From contig NZ_JAAAUC010000011.1 in assembly GCF_009908165.1 (NCBI RefSeq), positions 62,001-126,000 on the forward strand: a stretch of 64,000 nt of DNA, written 5' to 3'. A program made the position numbers and the translations under genes. The notes under the pieces were generated by a model. It made no database searches and had not been told where the DNA came from. It saw only the letters and a program-made list of their open reading frames with translations. Positions 8,021 through 16,300 of this stretch are shown here, piece after piece. Origin of the DNA: Frigidibacter albus (GTDB taxonomy: Bacteria > Pseudomonadota > Alphaproteobacteria > Rhodobacterales > Rhodobacteraceae). The stretch's first letter is position 1. Each line of letters starts with the position of its first letter.

Positions 8021-8049
8021 GCGCCCGGCGGCACTTCGCTGCCGGGCGC
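8021..8049. other. Perfect hairpin between soxA and soxB
   Basis: GCGCCCGGC at 8021-8029 pairs perfectly with GCCGGGCGC at 8041-8049 around an eleven-base loop, seven bases after the soxA stop. No T-run follows, so full termination is unlikely. The rest of the 159-base soxA-soxB spacer shows no recognisable gene. Confidence 0.55.
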
Positions 8050-8173
8050 ACCTGACACCCGGCGGCGCGCCGCAGCGCCGCCCCCGCCAGCCTTACGACC
8101 CTTGGGCCACCGGCCCGGCGCGCAGCTTGCGCGGCCGCCACCGGCTTGCCTATGATGATGGAGCGACACCAAG

Positions 8174-9865
8174 ATGATTTCCCGCCGCGAGTTCCTTCAG
8201 GCCAGCATGGCCGCCTCGGCCCTCTGGGGCGCGTCAGGCTTTGGCAACTGGTCGAAACTGGCGGCGCAGCAGGCGCTGACCCAGGACCAGCTGCTCCAGT
8301 TCGACGATTTCGGCAACCTGACGCTGATCCACATCACCGACATCCATGCCCAGCTGAAGCCGATCTGGTTCCGCGAGCCCGAGATCAACATCGGCGTGGG
8401 TGAGGTCTCGGGCAAGCCGCCGCATGTCACCGGCAAAGACTTCCTGCAGATGTTCGGTCTGCCCCCCGGCTCGCCCGACGCCTATGCGCTGACCCATGAC
8501 GACTTCACCGCGCTGGCCCGGACCTATGGCCGCATGGGCGGCATGGACCGGGTGGCGACGGTGGTGAAGGCAATCCGCGCTGCGCGCCCCGACTCGATCC
8601 TGCTCGATGGCGGCGATACCTGGCATGGCTCGATGACCTCGCTGGCCACCAAGGGCCAGGACATGGTCGATGTGATGAACGCGCTTGGCACCGAGGCGAT
8701 GACCTCGCATTGGGAATGGACACTCGGCCAGGACCGCGTGAAGGAAATCGTCGAAGGCCTGCCCTTCCCGTTCCTCGGCGCCAACATCTTCGACGTGGAA
8801 TGGGACGAACCCGCCTTCGAGCCCTACCACATCTTCGAAAAGGCCGGCCTGCAGGTCGCCGTTATCGGCCAGGCCTTCCCCTACATGCCCATCGCCAATC
8901 CCGGATGGATGTTCCCCGACTACTCCTTCGGCATCCGCGAGGAACGGATGCAGGAGATGGTGGACGAGGTCCGCGCAATGGGCGTCGATCTGGTGGTGTG
9001 CCTGTCGCATAACGGCTTCGACGTCGATCGCAAGATGGCCGGCCGGGTGAAGGGCATCGACGTGATCCTGACCGGCCACACCCATGACGCCATCCCCGAA
9101 CCGGTGGTGGTGGGCGAGACGATCCTCATCGCCTCGGGCTCCAACGGCAAGTTCGTCAGCCGCGTCGATCTCGACGTGCGCGACGGTCGCATGATGGGCT
9201 TCCGGCACAAGCTGATCCCGATCTTCTCGGATGTGATCCAGCCCGATCCCGAGATGGCCGCGCTGATCGACACCGGCCGCGCGCCCTTCAAGGATCAGCT
9301 GGAAGAGGTGGTCGGCCAGACTGAAAGCCTGCTCTACCGCCGCGGCAACTTCAACGGCACCTGGGATGACCTGATCTGCGATGCGATCCGGTCCGAACGC
9401 GACACCCAGATCGCCATGTCGCCGGGCGTCCGCTGGGGCACCACGCTGCTGCCGGGCGACCCGATCACCCGCGAGGATATCCACAACGCCACCTCGATGA
9501 GCTATGGTGCGTGCTACCGGACCGAGATGACCGGCGAGACGATCCTGACCATCCTCGAGGACGTCGCCGACAACATCTTCAACACCGATCCCTACTACCA
9601 GCAGGGCGGCGACATGGTCCGCGTCGGCGGCCTCGGCTACCACATCGACATCTCCAAACCCATCGGAAGCCGGATTTCCAACATGACCCTGGTGGATACC
9701 GGCGAATCCATCGAGGCGTCGAAATCCTACACCGTCGCCGGCTGGGCCAGCGTCAACGAGGGCACCGAAGGCCCGCAGGTCTGGGACGTCGTCGAAGCGC
9801 ATCTGCGCAAGATCGGCACCGTGAAACTGACCCCCAATACCTCGGTCGTCGTCACCGGCGCCTGA
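8174..9865 (+). CDS. soxB: Thiosulfohydrolase SoxB
   Basis: SoxB hydrolyses the terminal sulfone from SoxY-bound thiosulfate as sulfate, using two manganese ions. The 563-residue protein has a twin-arginine signal (SRREFLQ, residues 3-9) and the 5'-nucleotidase/metallophosphatase fold. Metal-binding motifs are visible: HITDIHAQ (Asp56, His58), LLDGGDTWHGS, LSHNGFDVD and ILTGHTHDA. SHWEWTLG stands in place of the GNHEF motif of nucleotidases and is typical of SoxB. Length is normal. It lies between soxA and soxC, with a hairpin overlapping its stop codon. Confidence 0.95.
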   Translation: MISRREFLQASMAASALWGASGFGNWSKLAAQQALTQDQLLQFDDFGNLTLIHITDIHAQLKPIWFREPEINIGVGEVSGKPPHVTGKDFLQMFGLPPGSPDAYALTHDDFTALARTYGRMGGMDRVATVVKAIRAARPDSILLDGGDTWHGSMTSLATKGQDMVDVMNALGTEAMTSHWEWTLGQDRVKEIVEGLPFPFLGANIFDVEWDEPAFEPYHIFEKAGLQVAVIGQAFPYMPIANPGWMFPDYSFGIREERMQEMVDEVRAMGVDLVVCLSHNGFDVDRKMAGRVKGIDVILTGHTHDAIPEPVVVGETILIASGSNGKFVSRVDLDVRDGRMMGFRHKLIPIFSDVIQPDPEMAALIDTGRAPFKDQLEEVVGQTESLLYRRGNFNGTWDDLICDAIRSERDTQIAMSPGVRWGTTLLPGDPITREDIHNATSMSYGACYRTEMTGETILTILEDVADNIFNTDPYYQQGGDMVRVGGLGYHIDISKPIGSRISNMTLVDTGESIEASKSYTVAGWASVNEGTEGPQVWDVVEAHLRKIGTVKLTPNTSVVVTGA

Positions 9866-9893
9866 GGCAGCAGCCTTGCGCCGCTGCCTCAGG
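9861..9893. other. Perfect hairpin at the soxB stop
   Basis: CCTGAGGCAGC (9861-9871) pairs with GCTGCCTCAGG (9883-9893), eleven perfect pairs with an eleven-base loop. The stem includes the soxB stop codon TGA at 9863-9865. No T-run follows. Confidence 0.55.
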
Positions 9894-9956
9894 GCGGCTG
9901 GCGTGTTCCGCAACCCGGCCCGCATAGGGGGCCGGAGACAGCAAGGAGAGTTTGTC

Positions 9957-11243
9957 ATGACTGACGAACCCGAAATCACGAAGGCGCCGCAGATCGCCAC
10001 CACGCGCCGGGGATTCCTCGGTGCCGGTGTCGCGGCCGGCGGGGCCCTGCTTGGCGCCGGTGCGGCCCGCGCCGCGGGGCCAGACCCGCTGATCACCGAG
10101 GTGCAGCCCTGGGCGCAGGGCCTCGGCGACGGGGTCGATGCCAGCCCCTATGGCCTGCCGATCCGGTTTGAGGGCGACGTGGTGCGCCGCAACGTGGAAT
10201 GGCTGACCGCCGACACCATCTCGTCGATCAACTTCACCCCGATCCACGCGCTCGACGGCACCATCACCCCGCAGGGCTGCGGCTTCGAGCGGCACCATTC
10301 CGGCGCCATCGAGCTTTCCAAGGACGATTACCGCCTGATGATCAACGGGCTGGTCGATACCCCGCTGGTCTTCACCTATGCCGATCTGGAGCGGTTCCCG
10401 CGGGAAACCCGCACCTACTTCCTGGAATGCGCCGCCAATACCGGGATGGAATGGGCCGGCAGCCAGCTGAACGGTGCGCAGTTCACCCACGGCATGATCC
10501 ACAACATGGAATATACCGGCGTGCCGCTGCGGCTGCTGCTGGAAGAGGCGGGGGTCAAGACTGAGGGCAAATGGGTGCTGGCCGAGGGCGCCGATGCCTC
10601 ATCGAACGGCCGCTCGATCCCGCTGGAAAAGGCGATGGACGATTGCCTCGTCGCCTTCAAGGCCAATGGCGAGGCGCTGCGCAAGGAACATGGCTATCCC
10701 GTCCGGCTTTGCGTGCCGGGCTGGGAGGGCAACATGTGGGTGAAATGGCTGCGCCGCATCGAAGTCGGCGACCAGCCCTGGGAGCAGCGCGAGGAAACCT
10801 CGAAATACACCGACACGCTGGCCGACGGCACCTCGCGCAAATGGACCTGGGTGATGGACGCCAAGTCGGTCGTCACCAGCCCGAGCCCGCAGATGCCGAT
10901 CAAGCACGGCCCCGGCCCGCTGGTCATCACCGGCCTCGCCTGGTCGGGGCGCGGCTCGATCACCCGCGTCGATGTCACCGTCGATGGCGGCAAGACCTGG
11001 ATGCCCGCCCGCCTTGCCGCGCCGGGGCAGGACATGGCGGTCAGCCGCTTCTACTTCGACCATGTCTGGGACGGGTCGGAAATGCTGGTGCAATCGCGCG
11101 CCATCGATTCCACCGGCTATGTGCAGCCAACCAAGACAGAGCTGCGGGACTTCCGCGGCCTGAACTCGATCTATCACAACAACTGCATCCAGACCTGGTG
11201 GGTGAAGGCGAACGGGGAGGCGGAGAATGTCGAAGTTTCGTAA
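9957..11243 (+). CDS. soxC: Sulfane dehydrogenase molybdenum subunit SoxC
   Basis: SoxC is the molybdopterin subunit of SoxCD, which oxidizes the SoxY-bound sulfane sulfur by six electrons; its presence lets the cell oxidize thiosulfate fully to sulfate. The 428-residue product carries a twin-arginine signal (TRRGFLG about 17-23), needed for cofactor-loaded export. It is a sulfite-oxidase-type protein with Cys158 (FLECAANTGM) as the molybdenum ligand, followed by the dimerisation domain (DVTVDGGKTW). The ATG at 9957 follows an AAGGAGAG site; longer in-frame extensions overlap the hairpin region. soxD starts inside its 3' end. Confidence 0.94.
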   Translation: MTDEPEITKAPQIATTRRGFLGAGVAAGGALLGAGAARAAGPDPLITEVQPWAQGLGDGVDASPYGLPIRFEGDVVRRNVEWLTADTISSINFTPIHALDGTITPQGCGFERHHSGAIELSKDDYRLMINGLVDTPLVFTYADLERFPRETRTYFLECAANTGMEWAGSQLNGAQFTHGMIHNMEYTGVPLRLLLEEAGVKTEGKWVLAEGADASSNGRSIPLEKAMDDCLVAFKANGEALRKEHGYPVRLCVPGWEGNMWVKWLRRIEVGDQPWEQREETSKYTDTLADGTSRKWTWVMDAKSVVTSPSPQMPIKHGPGPLVITGLAWSGRGSITRVDVTVDGGKTWMPARLAAPGQDMAVSRFYFDHVWDGSEMLVQSRAIDSTGYVQPTKTELRDFRGLNSIYHNNCIQTWWVKANGEAENVEVS

Positions 11244-12348
11244 ACGGGTGATCGGCACCACGCTGCCCTCGATCCTTCTGGCCTCATCGCTGCTGGCCAC
11301 CCCGGCGCTGGCCGACAAGCTGGGTATCGGCCGTGCCGCCCTGCCCGAAGAGGTGGCCGCCTGGGACCACGACGTGCGCCCCGACGGGCTCGGCCTGCCC
11401 GAAGGCTCGGGCGATGTGCTGACCGGCGAGGAGCTGTTCTCGGAATCCTGCGCGGTCTGCCATGGCGAATTCGCCGAAGGGGTGGACAACTGGCCCGAAC
11501 TTGCCGGCGGGTTGGGCACGCTCGACCGCGAAGACCCGGTCAAGACCGTGGGCTCGTTCTGGCCCTTCCTTTCGACCACCTGGGACTATGTCCACCGCTC
11601 GATGCCCTACGGCAATGCCCAATCCTTGAGCGATGACGAGGTCTATGCCATTCTGGCTTACATCCTCTATTCCAACGATCTGGTCGATGACGATTTCGTG
11701 CTGTCGAAGGCCAGCTTCGCCGAGGTCGAGTTGCCCAATGCCGGTGGCTTCATCCTGGATGACCGCGACAGCACCGAGCTTCCGGTGTTCATCCGCGAGC
11801 CCTGCATGACCGATTGCAAGGCCACGGTCGAGATCACCGCCCATGCGACGGTGCTGGACGTGACGCCGAACGACACCACCGACGACGGTGCCGCCGTGGC
11901 CGAGGTAGCCGAAGCGGTGGCCGATGCCACCGGCGACGCGCCTGCCCCGGAAGCTGCTGCCGCCGAGGCTGCCCCTGAGGCTGTGGAACCGGCTGTCGCG
12001 GCACCCGTCGAGACCGCCGCGGCCGATCCCGAACTGGTCGCGGCCGGCGAGAAGGTGTTCAAGAAATGCGCCGCCTGCCACAAGGTCGGTGACGGTGCCA
12101 AGAACGCCGTCGGCCCGGCACTGAACGGCATTGTCGGCCGGCCCGCCGGTACGGTCGAGGGCTTCAAGTATTCCAAGCCGATGCTGGATGCCGGGGCCGG
12201 GGGCCTTGTCTGGACGCATGACGAACTGTCGGGCTATCTCGCCGATCCCAAGGGATACATGCCGAAGAACAAGATGTCCTTTGCCGGCCTGAAGAAGGAC
12301 AGCGACCTTGAGGCGGTGATCGCCTACCTCTCGACCTTCGGTCAATGA
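11227..12348 (+). CDS. soxD: Sulfane dehydrogenase diheme cytochrome subunit SoxD
   Basis: The 373-residue secreted protein (signal about 1-29) has two cytochrome c domains. The first holds CAVCH (Cys75/78, His79). An Ala/Pro/Glu-rich linker spans about residues 215-265, and the second domain holds CAACH (Cys281/284, His285). It takes electrons from SoxC and hands them to a small cytochrome c. Its start overlaps the end of soxC by 17 bases, so the two subunits are translationally coupled. The C-terminal domain closely resembles the N-terminal half of SoxE, encoded immediately downstream. Confidence 0.93.
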   Translation: MSKFRKRVIGTTLPSILLASSLLATPALADKLGIGRAALPEEVAAWDHDVRPDGLGLPEGSGDVLTGEELFSESCAVCHGEFAEGVDNWPELAGGLGTLDREDPVKTVGSFWPFLSTTWDYVHRSMPYGNAQSLSDDEVYAILAYILYSNDLVDDDFVLSKASFAEVELPNAGGFILDDRDSTELPVFIREPCMTDCKATVEITAHATVLDVTPNDTTDDGAAVAEVAEAVADATGDAPAPEAAAAEAAPEAVEPAVAAPVETAAADPELVAAGEKVFKKCAACHKVGDGAKNAVGPALNGIVGRPAGTVEGFKYSKPMLDAGAGGLVWTHDELSGYLADPKGYMPKNKMSFAGLKKDSDLEAVIAYLSTFGQ

Positions 12349-12349
12349 C

Positions 12350-13066
12350 ATGGGCGGCGCAGGACGGCTCCTTGCGCTCCTCGCCCTCCTCGCCGCCGCG
12401 GTCTTCTCCCCCGCGGCGGCGAACCCAATCGGCGATGCCGAACGCGGCGCCACGCTGTTCCAGCGCCAGTGCTCTGCCTGCCACCGGATCGGCCCGGATG
12501 CCGTCAACCGTGTCGGCCCGCAGCTGAACGGCCTCTACGGGCGCCGCGCCGGCGCGGTAGAGGGGTTCAGCTATTCCAAGAGCATGGCGCGCATGGGCAG
12601 CGACGGGCTGACCTGGACGCTGGAAACCCTTGATGCCTATGTGGAAAACCCCAAGGCGCTCGTCTCGGGCACCCGCATGGCCTACAAGGGCCTGAAGGAC
12701 GCGGGCCAGCGGGCCGACCTTCTGGCCTTCCTGCGCGACTATTCCGACCGCCCCCGTGACATCCCCGAGGCAGAGCCGACCGCGCGCAAGACCCTCCCCG
12801 ACCTCGCGCCCGAGATCCTGGCGATCGAGGGCGATGCCGAATATGGCGCCTACCTGTCCAGCGAATGTTCCACCTGCCACCAGCGCGACGGGTCCGATCA
12901 GGGAATCCCGTCGATCACGCAGTGGCCGGCGGAAGATTTCGTCATCGCCATGCATGCTTACAAGGAGAAGCTCAGGCCGCATCCGGTGATGCAGATGATG
13001 GCCGGGCGCCTCTCGAACGAAGAGATCGCGGCGCTGGCCGCGTATTTCGCCACGCTGGAGGAGTAG
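12350..13066 (+). CDS. soxE: Diheme cytochrome c SoxE
   Basis: The product is 238 residues with a signal peptide (about 1-24) and two heme motifs, CSACH (Cys41/44) and CSTCH (Cys173/176). The N-terminal domain shares the pattern VGPxLNGxxGRxAGxVEGFxYSKxM with SoxD, pointing to an internal duplication. In Paracoccus, SoxE is the diheme partner of the flavoprotein SoxF, together a flavocytochrome c sulfide dehydrogenase-like pair; it is not essential for thiosulfate oxidation. It begins one base after the soxD stop, and soxF follows 63 bases later. Confidence 0.88.
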   Translation: MGGAGRLLALLALLAAAVFSPAAANPIGDAERGATLFQRQCSACHRIGPDAVNRVGPQLNGLYGRRAGAVEGFSYSKSMARMGSDGLTWTLETLDAYVENPKALVSGTRMAYKGLKDAGQRADLLAFLRDYSDRPRDIPEAEPTARKTLPDLAPEILAIEGDAEYGAYLSSECSTCHQRDGSDQGIPSITQWPAEDFVIAMHAYKEKLRPHPVMQMMAGRLSNEEIAALAAYFATLEE

Positions 13067-13129
13067 CGGGGCAAGGCCGAAGCGGCGCCGACAGACGCGC
13101 CGTGGAACGATAAAAAGGGAGGAATTACA

Positions 13130-14389
13130 ATGCTTAACAGACGGATCTTTATCGGGACTGCCGCGGCCGCCACCGTGGCCCTGTCGGCCCCCCGGGTTCT
13201 GGCCCAGACCAAGCCGCGCGTGGTGGTGATCGGCGGCGGCGCGGGGGGCGCAACCGTTGCCCGCTACCTGGCCAAGGACGCGGCCGGCGCGCTGGAGGTG
13301 ACGCTGATCGAGCCAAACGCCACCTATTACACCTGCTTCTTTTCCAACCTCTACCTCGGCGGCTTCCGGGAGTTTGACAGCCTCGCCCATGGCTATGATG
13401 CCATCGCCGCCGGCGGCGTGACCGTGGTGCAGGACATGGCGGCGGGGGTGGACCCCGCGGCCCGCACCGTCACCCTCGCTGGGGGCGGGGTGCTGCCCTA
13501 TGACCGGCTGGTGATCTCGCCGGGCATCGATTTCGTGGATGGCAGCGTGCCGGGCTGGAGCCTCGAGGCCGCCGAGATCATGCCCCATGCCTACAAGGCC
13601 GGCCCGCAGACCCAGCTGCTGAAGGCGCAGATCGAGGCGATGCCGCAGGGGGGCCTGTTCTGCATGGTCGCCCCGCCGAACCCCTATCGCTGCCCGCCCG
13701 GCCCCTATGAGCGGGTGTCGATGGTCGCGCATATGCTGACGCAGATGAATCCGACCGCCAAGATCCTGGTGCTGGACCCCAAGGACAAGTATTCCAAGCA
13801 GGCCCTGTTCGAGGAGGGCTGGCAGAAGCACTATTCGGGCATGGTCGAGTGGATCGGCCCCGACATGGGCGGCAATGTCGTCGAGGTCCGCCCCGAGAGC
13901 ATGGAAGTGCTGATCGACGGCGAGGCGCAGAAGGTCGATGTCTGCAACGTCATCCCCGGCCAGATGGCGGGCGCCATTGCGGCGGCGGCGGGTGTGACCG
14001 ACGCCACCGGCTGGGCGCCGGTCGATCCGGCGACGATGCAGGCGAAGGCCGATCCGAACATCTGGGTTCTTGGCGATGCCAGCGCGCAGGGCGACATGCC
14101 GAAATCGGCCTTTTCCGCCAACAGCCAGGCCAAGGTCGCGGCGATGGCGATCCGGGCAGAGCTGACCGGATCGAAGCAGTTCCCGGCCAAATACTCCAAC
14201 ACCTGCTGGTCGCTGATCGCGCCCGAGGATGGGGTGAAGGTCGGCGCGTCTTATGAGCCGACGCCGGAAAAGATCGCCAGCGTCGAGAGTTTCATCAGCC
14301 AGACCGGCGAGGATGCGGCCCTGCGCAAGGCGACCTACGAGGAAAGCCTTGGCTGGTACGAAGGCATCACCGCCGACATGTTCGGCTGA
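13130..14389 (+). CDS. soxF: Flavoprotein SoxF (sulfide dehydrogenase flavin subunit)
   Basis: This 419-residue protein has a twin-arginine-like signal (NRRIFIG, residues 3-9). A dinucleotide-binding motif, VVVIGGGAGGATVARYL, directly follows, with a second FAD contact at ANIWVLGDASA-type sequence (about residues 305-315). Redox cysteines expected for the family are seen in YRCPPGPYER and NTCWSLI. SoxF resembles the flavoprotein subunit of flavocytochrome c sulfide dehydrogenase and in Paracoccus aids reactivation of the Sox system as well as sulfide oxidation. It follows soxE, its cytochrome partner; a strong hairpin lies just after its stop. Confidence 0.92.
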   Translation: MLNRRIFIGTAAAATVALSAPRVLAQTKPRVVVIGGGAGGATVARYLAKDAAGALEVTLIEPNATYYTCFFSNLYLGGFREFDSLAHGYDAIAAGGVTVVQDMAAGVDPAARTVTLAGGGVLPYDRLVISPGIDFVDGSVPGWSLEAAEIMPHAYKAGPQTQLLKAQIEAMPQGGLFCMVAPPNPYRCPPGPYERVSMVAHMLTQMNPTAKILVLDPKDKYSKQALFEEGWQKHYSGMVEWIGPDMGGNVVEVRPESMEVLIDGEAQKVDVCNVIPGQMAGAIAAAAGVTDATGWAPVDPATMQAKADPNIWVLGDASAQGDMPKSAFSANSQAKVAAMAIRAELTGSKQFPAKYSNTCWSLIAPEDGVKVGASYEPTPEKIASVESFISQTGEDAALRKATYEESLGWYEGITADMFG

Positions 14390-14395
14390 ACGCTT

Positions 14396-14420
14396 GGGCC
14401 GGGGCCTTGCGCCCCGGCCC
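14396..14420. other. Strong hairpin between soxF and soxG
   Basis: GGGCCGGGGC (14396-14405) pairs perfectly with GCCCCGGCCC (14411-14420) around a five-base loop, seven bases after the soxF stop. A short TT follows, which is weak for intrinsic termination. It may separate the core sox genes from soxGH. Confidence 0.6.
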
Positions 14421-14439
14421 TTCCCCAAGGGAGAGAGAC

Positions 14440-15357
14440 ATGACCATCACCCGCCGCACCCTGCTGACCTCGGCCACCGCTGCCGGCCTGTTGCCGCTGC
14501 TGCCCCGCCGCAACTGGGCCAGCTCGACGCTGGCGCTTGGCCCCATGCAGATCGACACGCTGTCGGACGGGCATCTGGTGCTGCCCGGCGATTTCATCCT
14601 TGGCGGGATGCCGCAGGCCGAGATGCAGGACATCCTGACCCGCCATGCGCTGCCGACCGACCGGCTGGAGCCGCCCTGCAACGTGACGCTGCTGCGGGAT
14701 GGTACCCATACCGTGCTGTTCGACGTGGGCGCCGGCCCCGATTTCATGCCCACCGCCGGCAAGCTGGCCGAGGCGATGGACGCGCTTGGCCTGACGGCGG
14801 AAGAGGTGACGCATGTCGCCTTTACCCACGGCCATCCCGATCACCTGTGGGGGCTGCTCGACGAGTTCGACGAGCCGCTGTTCCCGAATGCCACCTACCT
14901 GATGGGGCAGGCAGAGTTCGACTACTGGACCGACCCCGCCACCGTGGACAGCATCGGCGCCGAGCGCATGAGCTTCGCCGTGGGCGCGGCGCGGCGACTC
15001 GAGGTGCTGGCGGACAGCATCACCCTGATCGGCGATGGCGAGGAGATCCTGCCCGGCATCGCCGCGCGGCTGACCCCCGGCCATACGCCGGGACATATGG
15101 CGTTCGAGTTGCGCGGCGGAAGTGACTCGGTGATGGTGGTGGGCGACGCGCTTGGCAACCACCACGTCGCCTTCGAGCAGCCGGGCTGGCGCTCCGGCTC
15201 GGATCAGGACGCCGAGACGGCCGCCGCCACGCGTGGCCAGTTGCTGGACCAGATCGCGGCAGGGCAGATGCGGCTGATCGGCTTTCACTTGCCGGGGGGC
15301 GGCATCGGCCATGCCGAACGGCAAGGCGACAGCTACCGTTTCGTGGAGGAGGCATGA
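14440..15357 (+). CDS. soxG: Exported metallo-beta-lactamase-fold protein SoxG
   Basis: The 305-residue product begins with a twin-arginine signal (TRRTLLT) and has an intact zinc-binding motif, HGHPDH, at about residues 129-134. Further histidines lie in LTPGHTPGH, and a VVGDAL segment supplies the bridging aspartate. The position after soxF and the size match Paracoccus SoxG, an accessory periplasmic hydrolase of uncertain substrate. The start at 14440 follows a GGGAGAGAG site; an extension to 14407 would cross the hairpin. It overlaps soxH by four bases. The fold is certain; the reaction is not known. Confidence 0.85.
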   Translation: MTITRRTLLTSATAAGLLPLLPRRNWASSTLALGPMQIDTLSDGHLVLPGDFILGGMPQAEMQDILTRHALPTDRLEPPCNVTLLRDGTHTVLFDVGAGPDFMPTAGKLAEAMDALGLTAEEVTHVAFTHGHPDHLWGLLDEFDEPLFPNATYLMGQAEFDYWTDPATVDSIGAERMSFAVGAARRLEVLADSITLIGDGEEILPGIAARLTPGHTPGHMAFELRGGSDSVMVVGDALGNHHVAFEQPGWRSGSDQDAETAAATRGQLLDQIAAGQMRLIGFHLPGGGIGHAERQGDSYRFVEEA

Positions 15358-16298
15358 TGCGCCGCCTTGCCCTGATCGCCCTGATGGCGGGCCCCGCCTT
15401 CGCGTCGGAGGACATTCCCGACCAATATCCCGGCTCGGTGCTCTACGCCAAGCCGGTGGAGGTGGCGCCGGGCGTGTATTCGGCCATCGGCGCCACCGCG
15501 CCGCCGACCTATGAAAACGCCGGGCACAACAACAACCTCAGCTTCATCGTGACCGGGGACGGGGTGGTGGTGGTCAATTCCGGCGCATCGTTCCTGCTGG
15601 CCAAGGCCCTGCATGAGGAAATCCGCGCCGTGACCGATCAGCCGGTGCGGCTGGTTATCGTGGAGAACGGGCAGGGCCATGCGATGCTGGGCAACGGCTA
15701 CTGGACCGCGCAGGGCGTGCCGGTGCTGGCCCATGTCGATGCCGCCGAAGAGTTTGCCGATGGCAACGGGCAGGATCTCGCCTCGCTGCAATCCTACGCG
15801 CGCGAGAATGCGGAAGGCACGGTGCCCACGGCCCCGACCGAGACCTTCGAGGACCGGCGCGAGATCGTGATGGGCGATACCCACATCGAGGTGCTGCACC
15901 TTGGCCCCGCGCACAGCCCCGGCGATACGCAGGTCTGGCTGCCCGATCAGGGCGTGATGATCGCCGGCGACATCGCCTTTCACGAAAGGATGCCGCCGAT
16001 CTTCGAGGGCACCTGCACGCTTTGCTGGATCGAGACCTGGGAGACGGCCTTCATGCCGCTGGACCCGGCGCTGGTGATCCCCGGCCACGGGCACCCGACC
16101 GACCTGGCCGAGGTCACGCATGAGACGCGTGACTACCTTGTGGACCTGCGCGCCAAGATCGGCGCGCATCTGGAGGCGGGGGGCGACCTGGCGGGGGCCT
16201 ATTACGTCGATCAGTCTGAGTGGGCCTATCTCGATACCTTCGAGGAACTGGCGACGAAGAATGCCGGCGTGGTCTTTGCCGAAATGGAGTTCGAGTAG
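15354..16298 (+). CDS. soxH: Metallo-beta-lactamase-fold protein SoxH with altered zinc motif
   Basis: The 314-residue secreted protein (signal about 1-17) belongs to the metallo-beta-lactamase fold: VYSAIGA start, a PAHSPGDTQVWLP segment, GVMIAGD and VIPGHGHP. In place of the usual HxHxDH motif it reads ENGQGH (VIVENGQGHAMLGN), so only the last histidine of the triad remains there. SoxG just upstream keeps the canonical motif. Its order and size fit Paracoccus SoxH, an accessory protein of the same superfamily. It is the last gene of the rightward operon; the convergent permease gene stops three bases further on. Confidence 0.82.
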   Translation: MMRRLALIALMAGPAFASEDIPDQYPGSVLYAKPVEVAPGVYSAIGATAPPTYENAGHNNNLSFIVTGDGVVVVNSGASFLLAKALHEEIRAVTDQPVRLVIVENGQGHAMLGNGYWTAQGVPVLAHVDAAEEFADGNGQDLASLQSYARENAEGTVPTAPTETFEDRREIVMGDTHIEVLHLGPAHSPGDTQVWLPDQGVMIAGDIAFHERMPPIFEGTCTLCWIETWETAFMPLDPALVIPGHGHPTDLAEVTHETRDYLVDLRAKIGAHLEAGGDLAGAYYVDQSEWAYLDTFEELATKNAGVVFAEMEFE

Positions 16299-16300
16299 GC

